Shown: positions 10,201 through 16,447 of the stretch, in pieces
Position numbering within the stretch: position 1 is the stretch's first letter
Layout of the letters: each line of letters opens with the position of its first letter
Assembly (NCBI GenBank): GCA_021802745.1
Contig: JAJZRK010000032.1
Location: 1-20,002, forward strand
DNA: 20,002 bases
Origin: a bacterium
Lineage (GTDB): Bacteria; Gemmatimonadota; Gemmatimonadetes; Gemmatimonadales; Gemmatimonadaceae
Direction: 5' to 3'
Made by a program: the position numbers and the translations under genes
Notes under the pieces: model-generated
Database searches by the model: none
Told to the model about the DNA's origin: nothing
Seen by the model: the letters and a program-made list of their open reading frames with translations, nothing else

Positions 10201-10448
10201 ACATCATCAACTACCGCAACGGCATCAACGCGCAGTATCTGTTCCTCCTCGGCAACCTCGAGGGGAACGACGTCGTGACGCAGCCGATGCGCGACCGGTT
10301 TGCCGACCTCGAGAAGATGTGGGGGGCGTTGAAGGCCGACATTGACGTCATTGAGTTGCAGGACGTGCCGGCGTTCAACAAGCTGCTGCAAGACGCGAAG
10401 ATTCCGGGGGTGATTATTCCGGCATCGAAGCCGAAGGTGGCCATGTGA
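7275..10448 (+). CDS. Secreted Asp-box (BNR/sortilin-Vps10-like) propeller protein 3
   Basis: 1057 residues. It starts with a short signal peptide (about residues 1-18, ending GAQ) and a Pro/Ala-rich spacer. The mature part opens ALQWRNIGPFRGGR, closely paralleling propeller protein 2 (MKWRNVGPANFMGR), so the genes are paralogues. Asp-boxes run through about residues 45-740, for example TEDAGISW, STDAGKTW, SADGGKNW and SDDAGKTW. A beta-sandwich-like segment follows (about 770-890), then a long alpha-helical tail (about 900-1040) with many charged residues. That tail resembles the helical tail of protein 1 but not protein 2. No strong Shine-Dalgarno sequence is seen before the ATG at 7275. It is probably a periplasmic or surface protein, substrate unknown. 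Confidence 0.92.
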   Translation: MRTSLSLALLLALPLGAQRPKPAAATPAAPAAYDSAALRALQWRNIGPFRGGRAVAITGVTSQPLTYYAGYTGGGVWKTEDAGISWRNISDGFFRTSSIGAITVAESDPNVIYVGTGEHAVRGQSSSFGDGVYKSTDAGKTWTKIGLEKTKQISNIRVHPRNADLVYVAAQGDRWTGTPDRGIYKSADGGKNWTLVLKGENATSGASALSMDPTNPRILYAAFWDHQRQPWMVRSGGPGSGIWKSTDGGESWTRLTQGLPKLMGKIGVDVSPAKPDRVFAIVEAEKGGLYRSDDAGKTWRLMSEDRLIQTRSWYYMNITADPKNADVVWVMNAPIMRSIDGGATFATVPAKHGDNHQLWINPSDAHYVANANDGGATISLDGGKSWGTQDNQPTAQFYHIAVDDVYPFRLYAGQQDNTSVVIKSRTDGASIGDDDWYSGPGCESANVGVDRANPRFAYGGCYQGIIEELDTQSGLTRQVMPYPALNLTEPSDQTKYRYNWTAPIVVSQHDGRVVYHGGNVLFKTSDRGRHWTPISPDLTRNDKATQGFGGGPITNEGAGGEIYNTIVTISESPKDANVLWVGTDDGLVQVTRDGGTSWTNVTPAGVGEGLSNHIDASPHDAGTAYLAFRRDRRGEYTPYLFKTTDFGKAWTKITTGLRDGEPVRSVRADPARAGLLYAATETGVYVSLDDGAFWQPFSQNLPVTPVTDLAVRHDNLYASTEGRAFWILDDLSAVRQMADSVVKQPVHLFAPRPALQVPGGNPPVRDAGRNAPAGANIYYHLAAAPDTATALTIEFLDARGTVVRTYSSKAAPGATAPAGGRRGGGAVSNRLMPKAGLNAMQWDLRGEAPTQLEGISTFGGPSGGALVTPGRYAVRLRYGSVTQTQPLDVKPDPRVTTDAAEVAARDSLSRAIVARVKEIHESVLRLRDVKEQVQKIVERTKDAEQAQAIADKGKAIAGKVDVVDPKLTTKSRNGQDIINYRNGINAQYLFLLGNLEGNDVVTQPMRDRFADLEKMWGALKADIDVIELQDVPAFNKLLQDAKIPGVIIPASKPKVAM

Positions 10449-10585
10449 GGCGGATGCGGGAAGTGCGGGGTGCAGGGGGCGCGGTGTGGTGCGGGGTGCA
10501 GGGTAAGGTGCGGGGGTAGGCGGGGCGCCGGGCGGAATTGCCGCGCGGTGCTCGCTCCCGAGTTGAGTGCATGATCGGAGGAACG
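10449..10585. repeat. G-rich spacer with 14-bp direct repeat and G-quadruplex potential
   Basis: The spacer between propeller gene 3 and the GH97 gene has G-runs of 3-5 on the plus strand at 10467-10470, 10475-10479, 10493-10496, 10501-10503, 10512-10516 and 10522-10525. The 14-mer at 10465-10478 recurs at 10490-10503. No gene lies here. The run may fold as a G-quadruplex in the coding strand and in any leader RNA of the GH97 gene. Confidence 0.65.
10577..10582 (+). promoter_or_regulatory. Ribosome-binding site deciding the GH97 start
   Basis: GGAGGA lies 3 bases upstream of the ATG at 10586. The alternative in-frame ATG at 10571 and the upstream start at 10538 have no comparable site. Only the 10586 start puts the signal peptide at the N-terminus. 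Confidence 0.75.
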
Positions 10586-12595
10586 ATGACGCCTGCGCGG
10601 CGGGTCGTGCTCGCGGGGATCGTTGGTTCGCTGCTGCTCGCCCCACAGGTGGTGGCGGCGCAATCGCGCGGGCCGTCGTCGCCTGGCCGGCGCGCGTCCG
10701 GCGCCGCGCCGCTCACCGTCAGCTCGCCCAATGGCGCACTGACGGTGACGATCGGGCTCGGGGATCAGCTGACGTGGGCGGTGACGCTGCGCGACAAGCC
10801 AATCCTGAATCCCTCGCGGATCGGCCTCTTGCTCGCGGGCGGACAAATGCTCGGCGCGAGGCCGGTCGTGAAGAAGACGGTGACGCGCAGCGTGGACCAG
10901 ATCCTGCGCCCTGTGGTGCGCGTGAAACGGGCCGAGGTGCGCGATCATTGCAACGAGCGGCGCATGGACTTCGCCGGCGGGTACGCACTGATCGTGCGCG
11001 CGTACGACGACGGCGTGGCCTACCGCTTTGCCACGGCGCTGCCGGGCGAGATCACCGTGCTGAGCGAGGACGCGACGTTCGCGTGGGCGGGCGACCACGA
11101 GATCTACTTCCCCGAGGAGACGAGCTTCCAGTCGCACCAGGAACGCCAGTACAAGCAGGTCAAGATCAGCGAAATCGGGAAACGCTTCTCGTCGCTCCCG
11201 GCGATGGTTGTGCTCGCCGATGGGGTGAAGGCGGTCCTCACCGAGGCCGACCTGTTCGACTACCCGGGCATGGACCTCACAGGCGACAGCGCGGCGCTGA
11301 CGCTGCGCGGGCTGTTCCCCGCCTATCCGAAGCGTGTCGAACTCCGCCGCGACCGCGACGAAGTGGTGATCGAGCGCGAGGACTACATCGCGAAGACGAA
11401 GGGAACACGAGCGTTCCCTTGGCGCGCGCTCGTCGTCGCCGAGCGTGACGAGACGCTGCTCGACACCGACCTGGTCTACCGCCTCGCGTCGGAGACGACG
11501 ATGACCAACACCGGCTGGATCTGGCCGGGGATCGTGTCGTGGGACTGGTGGCACGCCAACAACATTTACGGCGTGCCGTTCCGCGCCGGCGTGAACACGG
11601 AGACGTACGAGTATTACATCGATTTTGCCGCCGAGCAGAAGATCCCGTACGTCATTCTCGACGAAGGGTGGTATCCGCTGGGCAACCTGCTCGCCACCGT
11701 GCCGGCCATCAACATGGACACGCTCGCCGCGTACGCCCGGGCGAAGCACATCGGCCTCGTGATGTGGGTCGTCTGGAAGACCCTCGACCTGCAGATGCAG
11801 CCGGCGCTCGACCAGTTCGCGCGGTGGGGCGTGAAGGGGATCAAGGTGGACTTCATGCAGCGCGAAGACCAGTGGATGGTCAACTTCTACGAGCGCGTCG
11901 CGCAGGAGGCGGCCAGGCGGCATCTCGTCGTGGATTTCCACGGCGCGTACAAGCCGACGGGGCTGTATCGCACCTATCCGAACGTGGTGACGAGCGAGGG
12001 CGTGCTCGGGCTCGAGCAGAGCAAGTGGAGCGACCTTGCCTCGCCCGACAACGCGGTGACGTTCCCGTTCATGCGCATGCTCGCCGGGCCGGTGGACTAC
12101 ACGCCGGGGGCGATGCAGAATGCGACGAAGTTCGACTTCAAGCCGGTCTGGGGCCGCCCGATGAGCCAGGGGACGCGCTGCCAGCAGCTGGCGATGTACG
12201 TCGTCTTCGAAAGTCCGCTCCAGATGCTGGCCGATTCGCCCTCGAACTACCGGAAGGAGCGGGAGAGCCTCGCCTTCCTCGCGGCGATGCCGACGGTGTG
12301 GGACGAAACGCGCGTGCTCGCCGCCAAGGTGGGCGAATACATCGTCGTCACCCGGCGGTCGGGGCGCGACTGGTATCTCGGGGCGCTCACCAACTGGACG
12401 GCGCGCCAACTCGAGGTGGACCTGTCATGGCTCGGCGCCGGCGCATTCAACGCGGACATCTTCCGCGACGGCCCCAACGCCGATCGGGTGGCCGTAGACT
12501 TTGCGCGCGAACAACGCCCAGTGACGGCCGGCGATCGGCTCACGCTGCGCCTCGCGCCGGGCGGGGGCTTCGCGGCGCGCATCGTGCCGCGCTAG
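10586..12595 (+). CDS. Exported glycoside hydrolase family 97 (probably retaining, alpha-galactosidase-like)
   Basis: 669 residues with a signal peptide (about 1-26, ending VVAAQ). The N-terminal beta-sandwich (about 30-290) begins LTVSSPNGALTVTI, the usual opening of GH97 proteins. A TIM barrel (about 300-580) follows, with WDWWHANNIYG, ILDEGWYP and IKVDFMQRED, and then a C-terminal beta-domain. GH97 contains inverting alpha-glucosidases (SusB type) and retaining alpha-galactosidases. The retaining type uses an Asp nucleophile in a KVDF context and a Glu acid/base; Asp422 (KVDF) and Glu471 (TSEGVLG) fit those places. A retaining enzyme cleaving alpha-galactosides is therefore the best inference; exact substrate is uncertain. 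No SusC/SusD transport genes are in the window. Confidence 0.9.
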   Translation: MTPARRVVLAGIVGSLLLAPQVVAAQSRGPSSPGRRASGAAPLTVSSPNGALTVTIGLGDQLTWAVTLRDKPILNPSRIGLLLAGGQMLGARPVVKKTVTRSVDQILRPVVRVKRAEVRDHCNERRMDFAGGYALIVRAYDDGVAYRFATALPGEITVLSEDATFAWAGDHEIYFPEETSFQSHQERQYKQVKISEIGKRFSSLPAMVVLADGVKAVLTEADLFDYPGMDLTGDSAALTLRGLFPAYPKRVELRRDRDEVVIEREDYIAKTKGTRAFPWRALVVAERDETLLDTDLVYRLASETTMTNTGWIWPGIVSWDWWHANNIYGVPFRAGVNTETYEYYIDFAAEQKIPYVILDEGWYPLGNLLATVPAINMDTLAAYARAKHIGLVMWVVWKTLDLQMQPALDQFARWGVKGIKVDFMQREDQWMVNFYERVAQEAARRHLVVDFHGAYKPTGLYRTYPNVVTSEGVLGLEQSKWSDLASPDNAVTFPFMRMLAGPVDYTPGAMQNATKFDFKPVWGRPMSQGTRCQQLAMYVVFESPLQMLADSPSNYRKERESLAFLAAMPTVWDETRVLAAKVGEYIVVTRRSGRDWYLGALTNWTARQLEVDLSWLGAGAFNADIFRDGPNADRVAVDFAREQRPVTAGDRLTLRLAPGGGFAARIVPR

Positions 12596-12621
12596 CCGCC
12601 GCGCCGCTCGCGCAACCCGCG

Positions 12622-13488
12622 CTACTCGCGCGACTCGCCGCCGTACGCCGGGTCACCCTCGGGCGGCCCGAGATGACGCAACGGGGCCTCGAGGATGTCG
12701 CGCACGAGGCCCAGGGACCGCGCGCTGTAGAACGCGGCGTGGATGCGCTCGTCAAAGCTCCAGCGCACCCGCAGCCCCGGCCGCACCACCAGCGACTCAC
12801 CCTCGATGAACGGCATGTACGCGGGGGCCGACACCGCCCCGAAGATGGACACCGTGCCGTACTCGTACAGATGATGGTACGCGTCGCTGGTCCCCGCCGA
12901 GCCGAGGTTCGCGAGGAAGATGCTGGCGAACATCGGGTCGGGCGCCGTCATGAACTGCGGGAAGAGGTTCCAGCGGTCGAGCAGCTTGGCGCCGGCAACG
13001 ACCAGGCGCACGAGCGGTCCCGGCAGGCGCATGATCAGCGCTGTCTCGCGGTCCACCGCGCGCTCCGTCTGCTGCGCCTCGCGGATCGTCGCGGCGAGGC
13101 GTTCGGCGAACAGGCAGAAGCGTTCGCCCCGCGCGACCTCGAGCTTGACTGTCGTCGAGTGGCCGTCGTCGCGCAGTTCCCTCTTCACGACGAATGAGAG
13201 CTGCACCCCGCGGCGCTGGTAGAGCCGGCCGCCCGAGACGAAGCGGTTGAGTTCCGGACGCGCGTGCAGCGCCTGCGCCACCGCATAGGCCAGCACATGA
13301 AACAGCGTGGCGTGCTGCGGGTGCGTCCGGTTGTAGGCCTTGGGCCAGGCGCGAGCCTCCTGGATCCGGAACGTCGAGTCATTCAGGACGATGCTCTCGT
13401 TTCGCCCCGGCATCAGGTACGGCATGATGCGCCGCATCGGCTGCTCGCCGCGGATCAGGTCGCCGTCGTGTCTACGAAAGAACGGCAC
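12622..13488 (-). CDS. Stand-alone E2-like acyltransferase-fold protein (2-oxo acid dehydrogenase E2 catalytic-domain family)
   Basis: 288 residues from a GTG start at 13488. The next in-frame ATG (13437) would remove the HDGDLIRG...MRRIMPYLM segment, which I recall as conserved in this family. There is no lipoyl domain and no subunit-binding domain, only the chloramphenicol-acetyltransferase-like catalytic fold. NRFVSGGRLYQRRGVQLSF (about 81-99) and the C-terminal VRWSFDERIHAAFYSARSL (242-259) are family landmarks. The classical E2 motif DHRxxDG is here DERIHAA: the catalytic His position is Glu247 and the DG pair is AA. Normal acyl transfer chemistry is thus doubtful. It lies 54 bp after the PLP-enzyme gene, so it may be the last gene of that operon. 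The leader is C-rich with no Shine-Dalgarno sequence, and the true start is uncertain. It converges on the GH97 gene across 26 bp. Confidence 0.8.
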   Translation of the reverse strand: MPFFRRHDGDLIRGEQPMRRIMPYLMPGRNESIVLNDSTFRIQEARAWPKAYNRTHPQHATLFHVLAYAVAQALHARPELNRFVSGGRLYQRRGVQLSFVVKRELRDDGHSTTVKLEVARGERFCLFAERLAATIREAQQTERAVDRETALIMRLPGPLVRLVVAGAKLLDRWNLFPQFMTAPDPMFASIFLANLGSAGTSDAYHHLYEYGTVSIFGAVSAPAYMPFIEGESLVVRPGLRVRWSFDERIHAAFYSARSLGLVRDILEAPLRHLGPPEGDPAYGGESRE

Positions 13489-13513
13489 GGGGAAGGGGGC
13501 GGGGTGCGGGGGG
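13489..13513 (+). other. G-quadruplex-type motif abutting the E2-like gene start
   Basis: Four G-runs of 4, 5, 4 and 6 occur at 13489-13492, 13495-13499, 13501-13504 and 13508-13513, separated by loops of 2, 1 and 3 bases. The motif is on the plus strand, which is the template for the minus-strand gene, and touches its GTG codon. The corresponding mRNA leader is C-rich, leaving no room for a purine-rich ribosome-binding site. Confidence 0.6.
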
Positions 13514-13542
13514 ACAGCTGGCGCGGGGAAACCGGACGTGAC

Positions 13543-14661
13543 TCAACGGATCGCACCGCGCGCGCTCACCGGCCAGAGTGTCTCGACCACGCCATCGCGC
13601 ACGCCGACGATCCAGTCGTACAAGTTGACGGTAGGATCGCAATGGCCGGGCACCAGCAGCAGCTTGTCGCCGAGCGCGGGGCCGTGCGCCTCGGGCGCCA
13701 CGGCGAGCACGCCGTGCTCGTCCGATTCGTTCACGTACTCGACGCCCGGCATCTGCCACACCCCGGGCATCCCTGAATCGAAGGCCAACGACTTGATCCC
13801 GGCGTCCACCACGGCGCGGGGCGCCGCGGAACGGCTCATGACCGTCGTCCAGACAAAGAGGCTCTGCTCAAAGGCGGGCCAGTTCGCGTCGAACTCGTTG
13901 CGATTGTAGTCGGCGTCCATGAAGATGTACGAGCCGGGCTGCACTTCGTCCCACGCGCCGCTCGCGGCCTCCAGCGGGAAGCTTCCCGTCCCGGCGCCGG
14001 TGACCGTGTCGCACGGAATGCCGTCGGCGACGATCAGGGCGCGCGTCGAGCGGATCATCGCGACGGAACGGCCAATTGCCTCGCGGCGCGCCGCCACCGT
14101 GCGCACGTGCTGGGCGCTGCCGTGGTAGGCCTGCAGTCCGGCGAAACGGAGATGCGCGCTGTCCGCCACCTGACGCGCGAGCGCCAGCGTCGGGGCATCG
14201 GGCTCGGCGCCGCACCGGTTGCCGCCGACATTCACCTCCACCAGCGTGTCGAGCCGCACGCCGGCGCGCGCCGCGGCGGCATTGAGGTCGGCCACGTTCT
14301 GCGCCGCGTCAACGCAGACGGCGATCTTCGCCTGGTGGGCGAGTCGCGCCAGGCGCTGGAGCTTCTGCTCCCCGACGATTTCATTCGACACGAGCACGTC
14401 GGGAACGCCGCCGGCCACCAGCGCCTCGGCCTCGCTCACTTTCTGGCAGCAGACGCCCACGGCGCCTGCCGCCATCTGCCGCCGCGCAATCTCGGCGCAC
14501 TTGTGGCTCTTGGCGTGCGGGCGCAGCCGCACGCCGGTGCCGCGCAGGAGGTCCGCGGCGCGCGCCACGTTGCGCTCGAAGGCGTCGAGATCCAGGATCA
14601 GCGCGGGCGTGTCAACGGCCGCCAGCGGCATGCCGATGGCGGCCGGGAGCGTGGTCGTCAT
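13543..14661 (-). CDS. PLP-dependent D-threonine aldolase/D-serine dehydratase-like (DSD1) family enzyme
   Basis: 372 residues from the ATG at 14661. This start overlaps the upstream stop as ATGA; the longer frame to 14718 would run far into the dipeptidase gene. The N-terminal alanine-racemase-like barrel carries RPHAKSHK, in which Lys51 is the expected PLP Schiff-base lysine. VEVNVGGNRCG and the GAGTGSF phosphate-binding loop follow, then the C-terminal beta-domain with PGHCDPTVNLYD. The His340-x-Cys342 pair fits the divalent-metal site of the family. Characterised D-threonine aldolases are reported with His-x-Asp and D-serine dehydratases with His-x-Cys, so a Zn-type D-serine dehydratase-like activity is the closer match. 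There is no signal peptide, so it is cytoplasmic. Coupling to a dipeptidase suggests use of D-amino acids released from peptides. Confidence 0.88.
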   Translation of the reverse strand: MTTTLPAAIGMPLAAVDTPALILDLDAFERNVARAADLLRGTGVRLRPHAKSHKCAEIARRQMAAGAVGVCCQKVSEAEALVAGGVPDVLVSNEIVGEQKLQRLARLAHQAKIAVCVDAAQNVADLNAAAARAGVRLDTLVEVNVGGNRCGAEPDAPTLALARQVADSAHLRFAGLQAYHGSAQHVRTVAARREAIGRSVAMIRSTRALIVADGIPCDTVTGAGTGSFPLEAASGAWDEVQPGSYIFMDADYNRNEFDANWPAFEQSLFVWTTVMSRSAAPRAVVDAGIKSLAFDSGMPGVWQMPGVEYVNESDEHGVLAVAPEAHGPALGDKLLLVPGHCDPTVNLYDWIVGVRDGVVETLWPVSARGAIR

Positions 14662-15914
14662 GGCCGGGCGGCCGCCTTCTCCACCTGCTCCATGACGCGC
14701 AGTAGGTTGCCGCCCCACAGCGCGATGATGTCCTTCTCGCTGTAGCCGCGGCGCACCAGTTCGACGGTCACGTTGATGGACTCGCTGGCATTGTCATAGC
14801 CGTTCACGCCGCCGCCGCCGTCGAAGTCGGACGAGATCCCCACGTGGTCAATACCGATGAGCTTCACGGCGTAGTCAATATGATTGACGAAATCGGCCAC
14901 CGTGGCGCGCGGCGACGGCGGGAACTTGGCGTCAATCTCGGCTAGGCTCTTGCGATAGCGCGTCATCAGCGAGTCGTTGGGTGCGCCGCCGGGACGGCGG
15001 GCGCCGAATCCCAGCGACTGCCGCAGGTCGGCAATCGCCTGGGCGCGCGCCGGCGAGTCGGGCGTCGGGACCTTCACGAAACTCGACAGCGCCACCAGCT
15101 GCGCCACGCCGCCGTTCTTCTTGAGGGCGAGCAGCAGTTCGTCGTCGAGATTGCGGCGCACGTCGGCCAGCGCGCGCACGCCCGAGTGACTGGCGATCAC
15201 CGGCGCCTTCGAGAGCGCCATCACCTGCAGATTGGACTGCTTCGACGGGTGGGAGATGTCCAGCATGATGCCGAGCCGGTTGGCCTCGGCCACCACCTGC
15301 CGGCCCAGCGGGCTGAGGCCGTTCCAGCGCCAGACGCCGTCATTCTCGCCCGTCCCCGAGTCGGTGAGTTGATTGTGCCCGTCGTGCGCGAGCGACAAGT
15401 AGCGCGCGCCGCGGTCGTAGAACAGCTTCACATTGGTGATGTCGGTGCCGATGCCCCAGCCGTTCTCCATGCCCATCAGCGCCACCTTCTTGCCGGCCGC
15501 GTGGATGCGCCGCACGTCGGCCGCGGTATAGGCGATCGCGATGCGCTCGGGCGCCATCTGCTCGGCGAGTGTGTGCACGGCGTCGAACTTCTCGAGGTCG
15601 GCGGCCTTCGCGGCGGCGTAGCCCGAGTCGCTGAAGTCCTGCCGCTGCCCGACGTAGATGCTGAAGAAGATCGCGTCGAGTCCGTCCTGCTCCATCTTCG
15701 GGAGGTCCACCTTGTTGCGCTCGATGCCCGTGACGTAGTTGGGCGGCGGGCCGATCATCTGCGCCGGATTGAAGTCCACGTGCGTGTCAATCTTGATCGC
15801 CTTCGCGTGAATGGCACGGGCCGTGGCCATGAGGGCGGCATCATCCTGCGCCTCAGCGACGGCGGCAACGGTCAGGCACAGTGCGAGCGCGCGAAACAGG
15901 CGCGAAATCGGCAT
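14658..15914 (-). CDS. Exported M19 (membrane/renal dipeptidase family) dipeptidase
   Basis: 418 residues from the ATG at 15914, preceded by GGGAG about 7 bases upstream on the minus strand. The longer frame to 15974 would bury the signal peptide. The signal peptide is about residues 1-22 (ending AEAQ). The binuclear zinc set of family M19 is complete: His45 and Asp47 (DTHVDF), Glu150 (GMENG), His222 (DISHPS), His243 (ASHSG) and Asp363 (SSDFDG). Family members hydrolyse dipeptides and often accept a D-residue at the C-terminal position. The enzyme should act in the periplasm. Its stop codon overlaps the start of the PLP-enzyme gene by 4 bases (ATGA), pointing to translational coupling and a shared D-amino-acid or peptide-salvage role. 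Confidence 0.93.
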   Translation of the reverse strand: MPISRLFRALALCLTVAAVAEAQDDAALMATARAIHAKAIKIDTHVDFNPAQMIGPPPNYVTGIERNKVDLPKMEQDGLDAIFFSIYVGQRQDFSDSGYAAAKAADLEKFDAVHTLAEQMAPERIAIAYTAADVRRIHAAGKKVALMGMENGWGIGTDITNVKLFYDRGARYLSLAHDGHNQLTDSGTGENDGVWRWNGLSPLGRQVVAEANRLGIMLDISHPSKQSNLQVMALSKAPVIASHSGVRALADVRRNLDDELLLALKKNGGVAQLVALSSFVKVPTPDSPARAQAIADLRQSLGFGARRPGGAPNDSLMTRYRKSLAEIDAKFPPSPRATVADFVNHIDYAVKLIGIDHVGISSDFDGGGGVNGYDNASESINVTVELVRRGYSEKDIIALWGGNLLRVMEQVEKAAARP

Positions 15915-16169
15915 ATCCGAACTCCCGTAAAGGTGGCAGACGCCGCGGACTGTCGGCGCCCGAATCTGCGTCATCGGCGGGGACGTCGCACCTGTTGCTA
16001 CGCATCACCCTACTGTAGCGATGGAGGGTCGCCGTCCGGCTCGCCGTGCAGGGAGATCTTGTGTGGCGTCGGGGCAGGGGCGGCCGGTGCACGGCAACGG
16101 CAGGCCTCCGCGCGCCGCCGTAGGCGAGACCGGGTCGTACAGATCGAGAGCGACGTTCCCGTTGGGCGT
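15915..16169. other. Intergenic region upstream of the dipeptidase operon
   Basis: These 255 bp must contain the dipeptidase promoter and the 3' end of the redox-module transcript. Apart from the GGGAG ribosome-binding site near 15922-15926 I see no convincing gene, hairpin terminator or clear promoter boxes. G+C is high here (about 72% in 16021-16080 by hand count), in contrast to the redox block on its right. I looked for the missing N-terminal half of a receiver domain here and found none. Confidence 0.5.
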
Positions 16170-16310
16170 CTACGGCCGGCGTTCCCGCTTCCCGGAATCC
16201 GGAGACTCGAAATACCGAAACAGCAGAATCAGCAGCACGAGAAACGCCATCAACAGCAGGTATTCCAGTCCCTTTGTTTCGAAGATATTGACGTAGTAGT
16301 AGCTCTCCAT
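16170..16310 (-). CDS. 46-residue single-pass membrane micro-protein of the HybA/HybB module
   Basis: This short gene is easily missed. The ATG at 16310 is preceded by a strong AGGAGAGG ribosome-binding site (16317-16324) with 6-base spacing, and the frame ends in TAG at 16170-16172. The product opens MESYYYVNIFETKG, has one hydrophobic helix (about residues 16-31) rich in Leu, and ends with a charged tail (SGKRERRP). From memory, similar NIFETKG-type membrane segments occur beside, or as the N-terminal anchor of, GcvH-like proteins in redox gene clusters. It could therefore be a complete accessory subunit or the surviving N-terminus of a longer anchored protein. The ribosome-binding site overlaps the stop codon of the preceding reading frame, consistent with an operon. 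Confidence 0.78.
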   Translation of the reverse strand: MESYYYVNIFETKGLEYLLLMAFLVLLILLFRYFESPDSGKRERRP

Positions 16311-16316
16311 GTCCGG

Positions 16317-16324
16317 CCTCTCCT
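16317..16324 (-). promoter_or_regulatory. Ribosome-binding site of the 46-residue micro-protein
   Basis: On the minus strand this reads AGGAGAGG, six bases before the ATG at 16310. It is one of the strongest Shine-Dalgarno sequences in the window and supports translation of the short gene. It overlaps the TAG at 16323-16325 that closes the upstream HybB-tail frame. Confidence 0.75.
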
Positions 16325-16447
16325 ATTGGAACCTGCTGCGTCGCATGACCGGCATCCGGGACACCACCCACCGGAAGACCCATATTTCCACCGAGATGAC
16401 CATCAGCGGATCTCCTGCCACGACGGGAAATAGTGCACCGGCACGTC
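16323..16447 (-). pseudogene. Detached C-terminal tail of the HybB/NrfD subunit (stop plus frameshift)
   Basis: Directly after the TGA that ends the HybB-like frame (16448-16450), the same frame continues with DVPVHYFPSWQEIR and then meets a second TGA. In the next frame an ATG at 16403, overlapping that stop as TGATG, opens MVISVEIWVFRWVVSRMPVM and ends at 16323. Family members, as I recall them, end with a segment of the type YFPSW, a last membrane helix, then FRW and RMPV. The two pieces together therefore look like the missing tail. An AGGAG lies at 16412-16416, so the last 26 codons could still be translated separately. Loss of the last helix by mutation, or two sequencing errors, would both explain this. 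Confidence 0.7.

Noticed and set aside
339..10448. Sialidase activity for the Asp-box proteins
   Set aside because: Asp-boxes occur in many non-catalytic propellers, and I could not find the sialidase arginine triad or the FRIP-type motif.
10211..12409. Minus-strand open frame of 732 codons opposite GH97
   Set aside because: It has a biased Arg/His/Ala composition, no motifs and no ribosome-binding site, and overlaps a convincing GH97 gene.
11539..13197. Plus-strand open frame of 552 codons spanning the end of GH97 and the antisense of the E2-like gene
   Set aside because: It crosses two real genes out of frame, with Arg-rich low-complexity translation.
15186..16433. Plus-strand open frame of 415 codons opposite the dipeptidase and micro-protein
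   Set aside because: It is antisense to a complete M19 dipeptidase and has no recognisable domain.
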